64,000 nucleotides of DNA from an uncultured Paracoccaceae bacterium (GCA_937138255.1 CAKZOU010000069.1:124001-188000), one strand, 5' to 3'; numbered from the stretch's first letter, positions 52,858 through 62,198 are shown. Numbers and translations: made by a program. Notes: generated from the letters alone by a model not told the origin.

Positions 52858-53883
52858 TTATTCGCAGCCGGCGACGCCAGCCATGGCGCCTTCACAGACC
52901 TTGTCTTTCGCAATGTGGCCCGCATCGATCACAACATTGATGTTGTCTTTGGAGATCGGGGTCGGCGCGAGGAAAATTGCGCTCATCATCACGCCGTTCG
53001 CGCCGCCATTCCACTGGACCGCGCCTTCGACGTCTGCCAAGGCAATGCCTTCAGCAAGATCGACTGCGATCGACGCAGCCGCAGCACCAAGCTGACGCGA
53101 GTCTTTCCACACCGACACGGTCTGGGTGCCGCGAGCAACGCGGTTCAGAGCGGCATGGTCGCCGTCCTGACCACCGACCGGGATAACCATACCCTGAGCG
53201 GCGAGCGCTGCGATGACACCACCAGCCATACCGTCGTTTTCGGCCAGAACGGCGTCAACGGCGTTGTTGTTGGCGGTAAGGATCTGCTCCATGTTCTTCT
53301 GAGCATTGTCCGGCTTCCAGCCGTCGGTGAAGCTTTCACCAACGATCTTGATGGTGCCGGAGTTCACGGCATCGCCGATCACTTCCATCATGCCCTCAAG
53401 CAGGAAGGCGGCGTTCGGGTCGCCCTTGTCGCCCTTGATGATTGCGAAGTTGCCCGAGGGCTGAGCCGCAACCACGGATTCAGCGATGATGCGGCCAACG
53501 CCTTTGTTGTCGAAGGTCAGATAGAAGGCGCGGGCGTCTTCGATCAGACGGTCATAACCGACAACCGGAATGCCTTCGGCGGCAGCGGCGTCAACGGCGG
53601 GGCCGATGGCGTCTTTGTCGACCGACAGGATGATCAGCGCGTCAGCGCCCTGAGCGATCAGAGCCTCAACGTCGGTCATCTGCTTGGCGGCCGAGTTCTG
53701 CGCGTCGGCAGAGATGTAGGTGTTGCCTTCGGCTTCAATGGCAGCCTTCATGGCAGCTTCGTCAGTTTTCCAGCGCTCTTCTTGGAAGTTCGACCAGCTC
53801 ACACCGATGGTCAGGCCTTCCGCCAGGGCAGCGCTCGAAAAACCAACTACCGCGATAGCCGCGGCGAGAATTGACTTGTGCAT
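52858..53883 (-). CDS. xylF: D-xylose-binding periplasmic protein
   Basis: 341 residues. Signal peptide of about 21 residues ending ALA, then the sugar-binding fold start EGLTIGVSWSNFQEERW, typical of XylF, with IILSVDKDAIGPAVDAA-like and GQDGDHAALNRVARGTQTVSVWKD blocks. It carries xylose to XylHG. First gene of the operon, divergent from the ROK regulator. Confidence 0.95.
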   Translation of the reverse strand: MHKSILAAAIAVVGFSSAALAEGLTIGVSWSNFQEERWKTDEAAMKAAIEAEGNTYISADAQNSAAKQMTDVEALIAQGADALIILSVDKDAIGPAVDAAAAEGIPVVGYDRLIEDARAFYLTFDNKGVGRIIAESVVAAQPSGNFAIIKGDKGDPNAAFLLEGMMEVIGDAVNSGTIKIVGESFTDGWKPDNAQKNMEQILTANNNAVDAVLAENDGMAGGVIAALAAQGMVIPVGGQDGDHAALNRVARGTQTVSVWKDSRQLGAAAASIAVDLAEGIALADVEGAVQWNGGANGVMMSAIFLAPTPISKDNINVVIDAGHIAKDKVCEGAMAGVAGCE

Positions 53884-53958
53884 GTATTCCTCCCGTTTCA
53901 CTTGCCCCGAAACATGGGGCAGCAGGCCCTACGACCTGACAGCGCTAACAATGCCAAA

Positions 53959-53981
53959 TTTATTTCAGCTGTCAAAATAAA
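53959..53981. promoter_or_regulatory. Candidate operator in the xylF/xylR divergent region
   Basis: TTTATTT and AAATAAA form 7-bp inverted arms around a 9-nt centre (CAGCTGTCA). AT-rich palindromes of this kind are plausible ROK-regulator sites, and it sits about 76 nt upstream of xylF. Motif assignment is by position and symmetry only. Confidence 0.4.
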
Positions 53982-54116
53982 AATTGCACGGTGGCGCTCG
54001 CAATGAAATAAATACCCCTAGTCAGGTGATATTTTCTGCGCCAAACTGCTGGTGATCGCCGATAATGAAGCCAAAACCGCTTCGCAGCCGCAGCAAATAT
54101 TTCGATCTCTGAAGTT

Positions 54117-55388
54117 ATGTATGATGACAACGAAAACCTGGGCGTCGAATCATCGCAAACCGTAGGGGGCTGCGGCCCTCTTCTGACGCAGGCCGGTCAG
54201 GAAGCACGGTCTTTGCGCCAGCAGGTCTTCGAACACGTCCGCGGCGCGGGCAGGGCCACCAGAGCAGAAGTTACCCGCGCCCTCAGCATCAGCCCCGGCT
54301 CGGTGACGGCGCTGACTGCCGATCTGATCGCCGCCAATATGCTGCGCGAGGTCGAAGGTCCGATGCGAGACGGCAACCGTGGCCGCCCGCCAGTCGCGCT
54401 TGAAGTTGTCCCGGAGGGACGTCGCGTCATCGGCATCAAGGTCTCGGACGAGCGACATTCGGCTGTCTTGACGGATTTTGCCGGCAATATGCTGGCTGAT
54501 GCGACACTGCCGATCCCCTCCGCCACGAAATCACCTAACGAGCTTCTTGACGAGATGGATGCCCTTATTGGCCTCCTTCTGGCCCAGACACCCTACGAAC
54601 TTTCCGACATCAACGCCGTAGGCATCGGCCTTTCAGGGATCGTGGAACACCAGACAGGAACGGTGATCTGGTCGCCGTTGATGTCAGAACGCGAGTTCAA
54701 TCTCAAAGCGCTGTTCGAAGCCCGTTTTGGCGTCCCGGTCCTGATCGACAATGATGCCAACGTTTTGACGCTGGCAGAGCTGTGGTTTGGCGTTGGCCGG
54801 GCCATGTCGGATTTTGCGGTCGTGACGATCGAGCACGGTGTCGGCATGGGGCTTGTCCTCAACAACCGCCTGTTCCGAGGCTCTCGTGGCATCGGCCTCG
54901 AGCTTGGGCATACAAAGGTCCAACTCGATGGCGCGCTGTGCCGTTGCGGCCAACGCGGATGCCTCGAGGCCTATCTCGCCGACTATGCCCTTGCCCGCGA
55001 AGCCTCGACAGCTTTGGGGCGCAACACGCGCAATTTGCAAAGCCCCCACCAACTCTTGGAGTCGCTCTATGGACGGGCGAAGAGCGGCAATTTCGCTGCC
55101 CGTTCCATCTTCCAGCGCGCTGGGCGCTATCTTTCCGTGGGCCTTGCAAATGTTATCCAGCTCTTCGACCCGGAGCTGATCATCCTCTCGGGCGAACGGA
55201 TGCGCTATGAGTATCTCTATGCCGATGAAGTATTGACAGAGATGCAGTCACTGACCCTCACCGAGGGCCGCAGCCTTGCCCGGATCGAGATTCACGCTTG
55301 GGGCGATCTCGTCTGGGCGCGTGGCGCAACGGCGCTTGCGCTGATTGCCGTGACCGAAGCCGCGCTTGGCGAGGCGCGCGCCGGATGA
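54117..55388 (+). CDS. xylR: ROK-family xylose regulator
   Basis: 423 residues. An N-terminal winged helix (about 28-100, TRAEVTRALSISPGSVTALTADLIAANML) is followed by the ROK sugar-kinase-like domain with IGIKVSDERHSAVLTDFAGN, VLIDNDANVLTLAE, HGVGMGLVLNNRLFRGSRG and the zinc motif CRCGQRGCLEAY. ROK repressors near xyl genes respond to xylose. It is divergent from xylFHGBA. The ribosome binding site is weak. Its stop overlaps the next gene (ATGA). Confidence 0.9.
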   Translation: MYDDNENLGVESSQTVGGCGPLLTQAGQEARSLRQQVFEHVRGAGRATRAEVTRALSISPGSVTALTADLIAANMLREVEGPMRDGNRGRPPVALEVVPEGRRVIGIKVSDERHSAVLTDFAGNMLADATLPIPSATKSPNELLDEMDALIGLLLAQTPYELSDINAVGIGLSGIVEHQTGTVIWSPLMSEREFNLKALFEARFGVPVLIDNDANVLTLAELWFGVGRAMSDFAVVTIEHGVGMGLVLNNRLFRGSRGIGLELGHTKVQLDGALCRCGQRGCLEAYLADYALAREASTALGRNTRNLQSPHQLLESLYGRAKSGNFAARSIFQRAGRYLSVGLANVIQLFDPELIILSGERMRYEYLYADEVLTEMQSLTLTEGRSLARIEIHAWGDLVWARGATALALIAVTEAALGEARAG

Positions 55389-56884
55389 AGCGGATAGGTC
55401 TTGCCCTGTTGATCGCGGGCTCCCTTGCCTCGGCCGCCCATGCGGCCGATCCGGCATTTGAGGATCACTCCGTTCAACTCGGCGGGCATATCTACGGCGG
55501 CGACTGGGAGTTCTTTGTCGGCGGCGGTGTCGCCGTCATGGACTGCAACGCCGACAAGCAGCCCGACATCTTCCTTGCAGGTGGCGCGAACCCTTCTGCT
55601 CTTTACGTCAACGAGGGCGGCTTCAACTTTGCGCTTTCGGAAGGCCCCGGGGTCACTGACGTGACCGGCGCTTATCCTCTCGATATCGACGCGGATGGCT
55701 GGACTGACCTCTATGTGCTGCGGGTCGGGCCCGACCGCCTATTGCGGGGCGGACCGGATTGCGCCTTTGAGGATGTCACCGACGCATGGGGTTTGCCGCA
55801 GGCAGATCGCTGGTCGACCGCCTTTACCGGCTGGTGGGAGGGCGACGGGCGCCCCACCCTCGCTGTTGGACATTACGTTGACCGCGCTGATCCCGAAGGC
55901 CCGTTCGAAGCCTGTGACGCCAATACACTGCTGAGGCCCGAGGCAGATGGCTGGCGCGATGAAGAGCTGGAGCCGGGCTTCTGCGCCCTCTCGATACTGG
56001 CTTCGCACGATGCGCGGGGCCGGATGACCCTGCGCCTCTCGAACGACCGGCATTACTACGTCCGCGGCGGCTATGAGCAGATGTGGGACATCAATGAACG
56101 GCGCTTCCTCACGGAAGAAGACGGCTGGCCGAAGGTCTCGCTTTGGGGCATGGGCATTGCGAGCGCCGATCTGACAGGCGACGGGCGCGACGAGGTGATG
56201 CTCACCTCGATGGGCGATCAGCTGATGCAGATCGCCCAAGACGACGGCACCTACAAACCCGCCCCCTTCTCGATCGGCACCTATGCCCAACGCCCTTTCG
56301 ATGGCTCTGACGGCCGCCCTTCGACCGGCTGGCACGCCCAGTTCGGCGATATCGACAACGATGGCCGACCCGACCTCTTCATCGCCAAGGGCAACGTCGA
56401 CCAGATGCCCACGAACGCAATGGAAGACCCCAACAACCTTTTGATCCAGCAACCCGACGGCACCTTTGTCGAGAAAGCTGATGTTGCAGGCGTAGCAACC
56501 AAGGAGCGATCGCGCGGGGCAGCACTGGCCGATTTCGACGGTGACGGGCGTCTAGATCTGGTGGTCGTCAACCGCCGCGCCGGGGCCGAGCTTTATCGCA
56601 ACGTCACGCCCGATAGCGGCCACTGGATCGGCGTTGCGATCACACAGCCGGGCGGCAATCGCAATGCGATTGGCGCGGTCGTAACGGTGACCGCAGGCGA
56701 TTTGCGCCTGAGCCAACAGGTCGTCGTCGGGGGCGGCCACGCAGGCGGGCAGGCCCTACCGCTTCACTTTGGCCTCGGCGCTGCGACCGAAGCCACTATC
56801 AAGATCCGCTGGCCAGATCCCGCGCTGCGGCCGGTGTCCGTCACCGTGCCGGTCGATCGCGTGATTGCCATCAGCCGGCAATAG
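55385..56884 (+). CDS. FG-GAP/VCBS repeat protein with ASPIC/UnbV domain (CRTAC1-like)
   Basis: 499 residues with a signal peptide (about 22, ending AHA), so periplasmic or secreted. Several FG-GAP repeats with Ca-binding-type loops: DIDADGWTDLYV, DIDNDGRPDLFI and DFDGDGRLDLVVV, forming a beta-propeller, and a C-terminal UnbV/ASPIC domain (GNRNAIGAVVTVT...LHFGLG). CRTAC1-family proteins have no defined bacterial function. It overlaps xylR by 4 nt, so its translation is tied to the xylose regulator, and ends 3 nt from the convergent MauG-like gene. The start is set by the ATGA overlap and signal peptide. Confidence 0.85.
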   Translation: MKRIGLALLIAGSLASAAHAADPAFEDHSVQLGGHIYGGDWEFFVGGGVAVMDCNADKQPDIFLAGGANPSALYVNEGGFNFALSEGPGVTDVTGAYPLDIDADGWTDLYVLRVGPDRLLRGGPDCAFEDVTDAWGLPQADRWSTAFTGWWEGDGRPTLAVGHYVDRADPEGPFEACDANTLLRPEADGWRDEELEPGFCALSILASHDARGRMTLRLSNDRHYYVRGGYEQMWDINERRFLTEEDGWPKVSLWGMGIASADLTGDGRDEVMLTSMGDQLMQIAQDDGTYKPAPFSIGTYAQRPFDGSDGRPSTGWHAQFGDIDNDGRPDLFIAKGNVDQMPTNAMEDPNNLLIQQPDGTFVEKADVAGVATKERSRGAALADFDGDGRLDLVVVNRRAGAELYRNVTPDSGHWIGVAITQPGGNRNAIGAVVTVTAGDLRLSQQVVVGGGHAGGQALPLHFGLGAATEATIKIRWPDPALRPVSVTVPVDRVIAISRQ

Positions 56885-56887
56885 GCC

Positions 56888-58207
56888 CTAGGGGCGCGGC
56901 ACCCTGAGGCCACTCGGCACGACTTCGGGCACGCCTAGGCGACCCTCCAAGGCGACCGGATCGCTCAAGCTCTCGAGAAAAGCCATAATGGCATCAATTT
57001 CGCCGTCGGTCAGCGAAACCGGTTTAAAAGTCACCGCATCGGAGATTGCCTGTGCCTCGACCGCATCATCCATGATCCGCCAGTCGTTGACGGGAAGTTC
57101 GGGCAAAACGACCTGCTCGCGATCATAGCTGGAAAGCGCCGCTTTCGGATCGAGGTGCGCGGTCACAAAGGCGCGCAAATCGGCATAGGCGCCGGAATGG
57201 CCCCAGGGGCCGGTCTGCATCACGTTTCGAAGCGATGGGGTGCGGAAGGCGTAGTAATCCTCGGGGTGTCCCGTCACGCGGAAGCGCCCCTCGTCGCGGG
57301 CGTGGGTCTCGAACCGGGCGCCCTTGCCTGGCCCGATCTGCGGCTGGCCCATCGCGTGGAAGCCGAAGTCGGTCAGAAGCGGCCCGCTGTGGCAATCGGC
57401 GCAGCCCGCATCACCGTAGAAAAGCTGAAGCCCCGCCTCGGCCTCGGGCGACAGGGCGGCCTCGCCGCGCAGACGGGCGTCGAACGGGGATGTATCGGAA
57501 CGCCACTCTGCCTCCATGAACGCGGCGACCGCGTTGGAGATATCTGTAAAGCCGATATCCGAGGGCGCGTGGATATGGTCATAGACCACCTCGAAGGCGG
57601 TGGCATATTCGGGAATAGAGGCGACCCTTGCGGCGATCAGATCCCACGCCCCGCCGGGGCTCGACAAGCGGCCAAGCCTGACGGCCTGAGCAATTTCATT
57701 TTCCGAATAGTGGCCGGCCATCTCGTCGGGGCTAAGCACCGGAAACATCGACTGGGCAGAAAGTGGCGAAGCAAAGCCATCGCGCATATCGGCATCAAGC
57801 GGCGTGCGCAGGCCGCCGGGGCGGCTCGGGTCGGCCTCGATCCGGCCATCGTGGAAGAGAACCGTGTAATCGATGAGGCCAAGATTGAAGAGCGACTGGG
57901 CGTTTCGCGGAACCCGCTGTTCGGGAAGGTTGGCCTGATCGGCGATCCGGCGCGGCCCGAGGCCGGTGCCGCCATCACCGAGCGACAGCGACAGGCCATC
58001 CGAGGTGCCAAAGGCCGGATGATGGCAGGTTGCACAGGCGACCTCGCGGTTGCCCGACAGGATCGGATCATAGAACAGGAGTTGCCCCAGCGCGGCCTCT
58101 TCGGGCCGGACCGCCGCAAAGTCGGCGTCGGTCAGGGGAGGCGGAAGCTCACCGGCGCCCGCCGCAGAAGCCGCCGCGACAATGCTCGCCAATATCAGGA
58201 ATCGCAC
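56888..58207 (-). CDS. Di-haem cytochrome c peroxidase/MauG-family protein
   Basis: 439 residues with a signal peptide (about 18-19). Two c-type haem motifs, CATCH (C58-H62) and CADCH (C269-H273), mark the N- and C-terminal haem domains. CcpA relatives reduce hydrogen peroxide and MauG relatives oxidise protein side chains; the sequence cannot tell them apart. Extra length relative to CcpA (about 330) lies between the haems and at the C-terminus. It is convergent with the UnbV-type gene and 72 nt upstream of no other cotranscribed electron donor, so its partner is not visible. Confidence 0.88.
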   Translation of the reverse strand: MRFLILASIVAAASAAGAGELPPPLTDADFAAVRPEEAALGQLLFYDPILSGNREVACATCHHPAFGTSDGLSLSLGDGGTGLGPRRIADQANLPEQRVPRNAQSLFNLGLIDYTVLFHDGRIEADPSRPGGLRTPLDADMRDGFASPLSAQSMFPVLSPDEMAGHYSENEIAQAVRLGRLSSPGGAWDLIAARVASIPEYATAFEVVYDHIHAPSDIGFTDISNAVAAFMEAEWRSDTSPFDARLRGEAALSPEAEAGLQLFYGDAGCADCHSGPLLTDFGFHAMGQPQIGPGKGARFETHARDEGRFRVTGHPEDYYAFRTPSLRNVMQTGPWGHSGAYADLRAFVTAHLDPKAALSSYDREQVVLPELPVNDWRIMDDAVEAQAISDAVTFKPVSLTDGEIDAIMAFLESLSDPVALEGRLGVPEVVPSGLRVPRP

Positions 58208-58279
58208 GCGTCACCCTCCCAGATGTTAGCGCCACCATGACGGCAGACCGCGGGCTTCGCAATGGGCAGGCGTTGGCTC

Positions 58280-59272
58280 TCAGGCTCCGACCGTCTCCCA
58301 ACCGTTGTGCTTGCCCGCCGCAAAGATCGCGTCGATCACGCTTTGGTTGGCGCGCGAGTTCTCCAGTGTGAAAATCTCGCTCTCTCCGCCTGTGGCGCGA
58401 TCAGCGAACGCTTTGACCTGAGCCTTGTAGTGATTGAAGCCGCCAAACCGGAAAACCTCCTGCCGGTCATGGCTGGCCGAATTCAGCGTGATCTTGCCGT
58501 GGCCATAAAGCCCCGTATTGAATGGCGCGTGGACCTCGATCCAGCCTGTCTCGCCGTGGAACACCATCGTCTGGCGCAGCGCCATCTGGGTCGAGCAATA
58601 GAAGGACAGCTCAAAATCGCCAAAGTCTTGCGAGACGCTGGCATAGATATCGGTCCCGAACTGCGAAGAATATTCGACACGGGCGCGGACGCGCCGAGGC
58701 TCTTGGCTTGTGACGATACGGGTCGTGACCGTCGGATAAACCCCGATATCCTTCAAGACACCGCCGCCCAGCTCGGGGATGTTCCGCATGTTCGAGGGAT
58801 CGTTGTTGAAATAGCTGAACGCCCCCTGAACCTGACGCAGACGTCCGATCGCACCGTCCTCGATCAGTTCGCGCACCTTCCACCACTGCGGGTGATAATA
58901 GACCATGAAGGCTTCGGAGATAAGAACCCCGCTCGTGTCACGCGCGGCGATCAGCGTGTCGATCTCGCTCGCCTGCGCGGCGATGGGCTTTTCGCACAGG
59001 ACGTGCTTGCCAGCCGCGGCGGCCTTGGCCGACCATTCGAAATGCTGCGAGGTGGGCAGCGGGATATAGACGCCATCAACAGCATCGCTCGCCAACAGCG
59101 CCTCATAGCTGCCAAAGGCATGGGGCGCACCGAAACGGTCGGCAAGGCTCCGCGCGCGGGCAACATCCCGGCTGGCGACTGCCGTCAGGACGCAATTTCC
59201 GGCATCAGCGATGGCCGGCAAAACCTGCTCGCGGCCAATCTTGGCGGTTGAAAGCACTCCCCAGCGGAACAT
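58280..59272 (-). CDS. Gfo/Idh/MocA-family sugar oxidoreductase
   Basis: 330 residues. N-terminal Rossmann fold opening [19 protein letters not shown], the EKP motif (LCEKPIAAQ) near residue 97, and a C-terminal alpha/beta domain with [16 protein letters not shown] and [12 protein letters not shown], the pattern of glucose-fructose oxidoreductase and NADP-xylose-dehydrogenase relatives. The ATG at 59272 has AAGGAG upstream. Being near the xyl genes it might oxidise xylose or another aldose, but it is not in that operon. Likely cytosolic since there is no Tat signal. Confidence 0.87.
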   Translation of the reverse strand: MFRWGVLSTAKIGREQVLPAIADAGNCVLTAVASRDVARARSLADRFGAPHAFGSYEALLASDAVDGVYIPLPTSQHFEWSAKAAAAGKHVLCEKPIAAQASEIDTLIAARDTSGVLISEAFMVYYHPQWWKVRELIEDGAIGRLRQVQGAFSYFNNDPSNMRNIPELGGGVLKDIGVYPTVTTRIVTSQEPRRVRARVEYSSQFGTDIYASVSQDFGDFELSFYCSTQMALRQTMVFHGETGWIEVHAPFNTGLYGHGKITLNSASHDRQEVFRFGGFNHYKAQVKAFADRATGGESEIFTLENSRANQSVIDAIFAAGKHNGWETVGA

Positions 59273-59528
59273 AACATTTCTCCTTGGCAGACTGGCTCTG
59301 GCACCTACCAGAGACAAGGCGGCAGTCAAATGCAGTCCGACGGCAATAGCAAGGTATGCCATGAAATGGGTCGGGGGGGTGATGCCGCGCTGTCAGAAAG
59401 TTTCAGCCTGGCCCTTGTTTTGGGCGCAAGCAGGATTGGCATTTGGAACAGCGGCGCGGTTGAGATTCCAGTTGGCAGAGGAGCCGAAGTGACGCTCTGA
59501 ATTGAAATGGTTGAGAGGAGGGTTGTGA

Positions 59529-59678
59529 ATGGCGGCAAATCGCTGGGGCATTCATACCCGTCTCAAGCGAAGCTCCTCTGACAAGGCCTTCACAAAGCGT
59601 TTTGATCCGGTGGGACGAACACTGCGTACCTCGTTTGACGGGTGCAGGCCAAAGTTGACCATCTGGAGCACCCCCTAG
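59529..59678 (+). CDS. Candidate small basic protein (49 aa)
   Basis: An ATG is preceded by an excellent Shine-Dalgarno (GAGAGGAGGG, 6 nt spacer) and opens a 49-codon frame starting MAANRWGIHTRLKRSSSDKA. It is rich in Lys/Arg (11 of 49) and has one Cys, no hydrophobic segment, and no family I recognise. It ends 20 nt before the GTG of the MFS gene, so co-transcription is plausible. Only the ribosome binding site supports it; it could be a leader peptide or a chance frame. Confidence 0.4.
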   Translation: MAANRWGIHTRLKRSSSDKAFTKRFDPVGRTLRTSFDGCRPKLTIWSTP

Positions 59679-59692
59679 AAGCGGCCGGGGTG
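59669..59692 (+). repeat. Hairpin just upstream of the MFS start codon
   Basis: CACCCC and GGGGTG pair over 6 bp with a 12-nt loop; the right arm ends 6 nt before the GTG start and overlaps the place of a ribosome binding site. It may limit translation of the MFS gene. Confidence 0.4.
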
Positions 59693-59698
59693 TAGCAA

Positions 59699-60934
59699 GT
59701 GAACCAAAGTGCACGACAAAGGTCCCCACTTTTCGGTTACGCGACTTTCGCGGGGCTGGTCGCTGCGGTTGGCATCCCACTCTACATCCATCTGCCCGCC
59801 TTTCTCGCTCAGAGATACGGCATCGCTTTGGATACGTTGGGTGCGCTGCTACTGTTGCTCCGCCTTCTGGACTTTGCTCAAGATCCTGCCTTGGGGTGGG
59901 CATTGGCGAGATATGCCCGTCACCGAGCCGCAATCACGTTCACCACACTCATAATACTTGGCGTCGGAGTGCTTGGGCTTTTTGGCCTTACCGCGCCGTT
60001 TTCCCCGATAGTTTGGGTCGCCTGCTTCCTGATCCTCACCTTTACCGCTTACTCTCTCCTATCAATTGTCATCTACTCGGAGGGCGTCGAGAGAGGGGCC
60101 CGCGAAGGTCATGTTCGCGTCGCTATTTGGAGAGAGGCAGCCACCCTTCTGGGGATCACAGCAGCGTGCATTTTGCCGTTTGTACTGCCAGGCGATGGTT
60201 ACCTAGGGTTCGCGGTCATCTTTGCCGCCGCAGCGATTTTGGTCGCCTTCATCGTGCCTCGAGGGCTGAAACCCGTTTATTCGCCTGCCGGAACCATTCG
60301 GGGCTTCCTATCGGATCGCACAACGCGCCGCTTTCTCTTGTTGGCCTTTCTCAACGCCACACCCGTTGCGATTACCTCGACGCTCTTCATTTTCTTCGTT
60401 GAATACAGGTTGGAACTTCCGAGCTTCGCAGGCGTCTTTCTGCTGGTATTCTTCTTCGCTGCAGCAGTCTCGACGCCAGTTTGGAAGTTCGTGGCAGGCA
60501 GGGTGGATCCGATCAAAGTTCTGGCAACCGGGATGACGATCTCGATTGCCGGTTTCATTTGGGCCTCGCTTTTGGGGCCCGGTGACGGCCTGCAATTTGC
60601 CTTGGTCTGCATCGTATCGGGGGCAGGCTTGGGGGCGGATCTACTTCTGCTTCCTGCCCTTTTCTCTGAACAGCAAGCCAAGCGGCAACGCGATGCCTCT
60701 TTGGCGTTTGGTTTCTGGAACTTTGCCGGCAAGGCCACTTTGGCGATCTCGGCGGGGATTGTCCTGCCGCTCCTTGAATGGTCGGGTTTTGAAGTTGGCG
60801 CCGCGCTCGAACCTTCGGCCCTTGCGATGCTTGGCCTCCTCTATGCTGTCGTCCCGTCAATACTCAAAGCCATCGCGATCGTCGTCCTGCTATTCGTCCT
60901 TGGCCCAATTCTCGAAGAGAAAACTTCACAGTGA
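59699..60934 (+). CDS. MFS transporter (MFS_2/GPH-like) linked to DUF3833
   Basis: 411 residues, about 11-12 helices. The N-terminal domain has DFAQDPALGWALARYARHR (the family's D-x3-DP-x3-G loop) and the C-terminal SDRTTRRFLLLAFLNATPVAI. Start codon GTG. In Rhodobacter relatives this carrier lies in a stress-induced (RpoE/ChrR-type) cluster with a DUF3833 gene and fatty-acid modification genes. Here it is followed by the chalcone-isomerase-like and DUF3833 genes (43 and 67 nt), but the fatty-acid enzymes are absent from the window. Transported compound unknown. Confidence 0.82.
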   Translation: MNQSARQRSPLFGYATFAGLVAAVGIPLYIHLPAFLAQRYGIALDTLGALLLLLRLLDFAQDPALGWALARYARHRAAITFTTLIILGVGVLGLFGLTAPFSPIVWVACFLILTFTAYSLLSIVIYSEGVERGAREGHVRVAIWREAATLLGITAACILPFVLPGDGYLGFAVIFAAAAILVAFIVPRGLKPVYSPAGTIRGFLSDRTTRRFLLLAFLNATPVAITSTLFIFFVEYRLELPSFAGVFLLVFFFAAAVSTPVWKFVAGRVDPIKVLATGMTISIAGFIWASLLGPGDGLQFALVCIVSGAGLGADLLLLPALFSEQQAKRQRDASLAFGFWNFAGKATLAISAGIVLPLLEWSGFEVGAALEPSALAMLGLLYAVVPSILKAIAIVVLLFVLGPILEEKTSQ

Positions 60935-60977
60935 TCCATCGGCAGAAATTGTCCGTAATCAAATCAAAGAGGGTCAC

Positions 60978-61511
60978 ATGAACAAACTTCTTCCCAGAGC
61001 TCTTTCGTTGATTGCCATGGCGACGTTTGCGCCGGTAGCGAGCGCAAATACCGCCAACTTCGCGTCTGGTTCCTACATTGCGTCACCGGAACGCATCGGC
61101 TCGGCTGAACTTCGCTGGCTCGGCATCAAGCTCTATAAGGCCGATCTTTATACTGAGAGAGGCGAGGATTTCGATTGGAGCCGGCCGTTCCAACTCGATC
61201 TGACCTATCAGCGAGAGTTCAGCGGGCCAGCGTTGGTCAAGGCGACACTCTTCGAAATCGAGCGGGTAGAGGGCGGCTTGCCGGATGGCGATGAAATCAA
61301 GGCGAAGCTTGCCGAGTGCTTTCGGGACGTGAAACCTTCGGACAGGTATTCCGCGGTCGCCGTAGGCGCGAATGCGGTCAGGTTCTTTCTGAACAATGAA
61401 GAAACCTGCCTGCTCGAGCATGACAAAATAAGAGCGCGGTTTCTGGGAATATGGCTTTCCGACAGCTCAAGAGAACTTGCAGCAAGCCAGGCGCTTAGAG
61501 GTCTTGACTAG
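60978..61511 (+). CDS. Chalcone-isomerase-like domain protein
   Basis: 177 residues with a signal peptide of about 23 residues (ending ASA), so periplasmic. The mature part has the chalcone-isomerase-like beta-alpha fold (GSAELRWLGIKLYKADLYTE, FQLDLTYQREFSGPALVKATLFEI, FLGIWLSDSSRELAASQALRG). Bacterial members are not flavonoid enzymes; some bind fatty acids. Lies between the MFS and DUF3833 genes, a grouping known in Rhodobacterales. The start is the only ATG giving a signal peptide. Confidence 0.8.
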   Translation: MNKLLPRALSLIAMATFAPVASANTANFASGSYIASPERIGSAELRWLGIKLYKADLYTERGEDFDWSRPFQLDLTYQREFSGPALVKATLFEIERVEGGLPDGDEIKAKLAECFRDVKPSDRYSAVAVGANAVRFFLNNEETCLLEHDKIRARFLGIWLSDSSRELAASQALRGLD

Positions 61512-61578
61512 AATGGACATCATCATTGCAGGCACTAGCCGTGCCTTGGTCACACCCCCACAGACGATGAGGACGAAA

Positions 61579-62121
61579 ATGCGAAGAGTCATACTTGGAG
61601 TTTCCGCCTTGGCGCTCGTCGCCGCCTGCACCGGCAAACCCTCTTTCGAAGATCGCCCGCTCTCAGATCGGGACTTCAATCTCGAAGAATTCTTCGAAGG
61701 CAAATCCAGAGCCTACGGGCAGTTTCAGGACATCTTCGGAACAGCGCGGAGAAGTTTTGTCGTGGACATCTCGGGCGAATGGGACGGAAAGATTCTTCAG
61801 CTGACCGAAGACTTTATCTACGAGGACGGTTCAACAGAACAACGTGTCTGGACCTTGACCAAAACGGGCGAAGACACTTGGACCGGGACCGCACCGGGCG
61901 TCTTTGGCGAAGCTAGCGGTCAAGAGGACGGCGACCGATTCAATTGGAGTTATACAATCGATCTGCCAATCCCATCGGCAGACGGAACAACTGATACAAT
62001 GAAAGTAACCTTTGACGATTGGATGTGGCTGATCGCGGACGACCGGGTGTTCAACAAGGCCTACATGAGCCGCGCCGGCATCACGATCGGCGATGTCTCG
62101 ATCATGTTTGAAAAGCTGTAG
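61579..62121 (+). CDS. DUF3833 lipoprotein
   Basis: 180 residues from the selected ATG; the N-terminus MRRVILGVSALALVAAC carries a lipobox (LVAAC) with the acylated Cys near residue 17, so it is an anchored lipoprotein. The DUF3833 core includes NLEEFFEGKSRAYGQFQD, RRSFVVDISGEWDG and DDWMWLIADDRVFNKAYMSRAG. ATG at 61579 has GAGGA about 6 nt upstream; another ATG 12 nt earlier is less likely. DUF3833 proteins have a lipocalin-like look but no known activity. Third gene of the block. Confidence 0.82.
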   Translation: MRRVILGVSALALVAACTGKPSFEDRPLSDRDFNLEEFFEGKSRAYGQFQDIFGTARRSFVVDISGEWDGKILQLTEDFIYEDGSTEQRVWTLTKTGEDTWTGTAPGVFGEASGQEDGDRFNWSYTIDLPIPSADGTTDTMKVTFDDWMWLIADDRVFNKAYMSRAGITIGDVSIMFEKL

Positions 62122-62149
62122 CAAGGGCTGTTGTGCAAAGCGCCTGCGC

Positions 62150-62177
62150 GTGGATTGCTTTGTTTCGGGCGATCCAC
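62150..62177. terminator. Hairpin between convergent DUF3833 and SOUL genes
   Basis: GTGGATTGC and GCGATCCAC pair over 8 of 9 positions with a 10-nt loop in the 77-nt gap between stops. Could act as a bidirectional terminator; no T-run. Confidence 0.4.
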
Positions 62178-62198
62178 AACGGATGGGCGTCGGTCGGT

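Larger units (their letters stand above)
59273..59698. other. 426-bp gap between the Gfo/Idh/MocA gene and the MFS gene
   Basis: Left part is the promoter region of the oxidoreductase (minus). Right part holds a candidate 49-codon gene (59529-59678) and a hairpin just before the GTG start of the MFS gene. I see no transposase remnant or tRNA. Confidence 0.55.

Noticed and set aside
59603-59625. Possible RpoE-type promoter (TGATCC)
   Set aside because: The -35-like TGATCC lacks a fitting -10 at 16-17 nt and lies within the candidate small gene.
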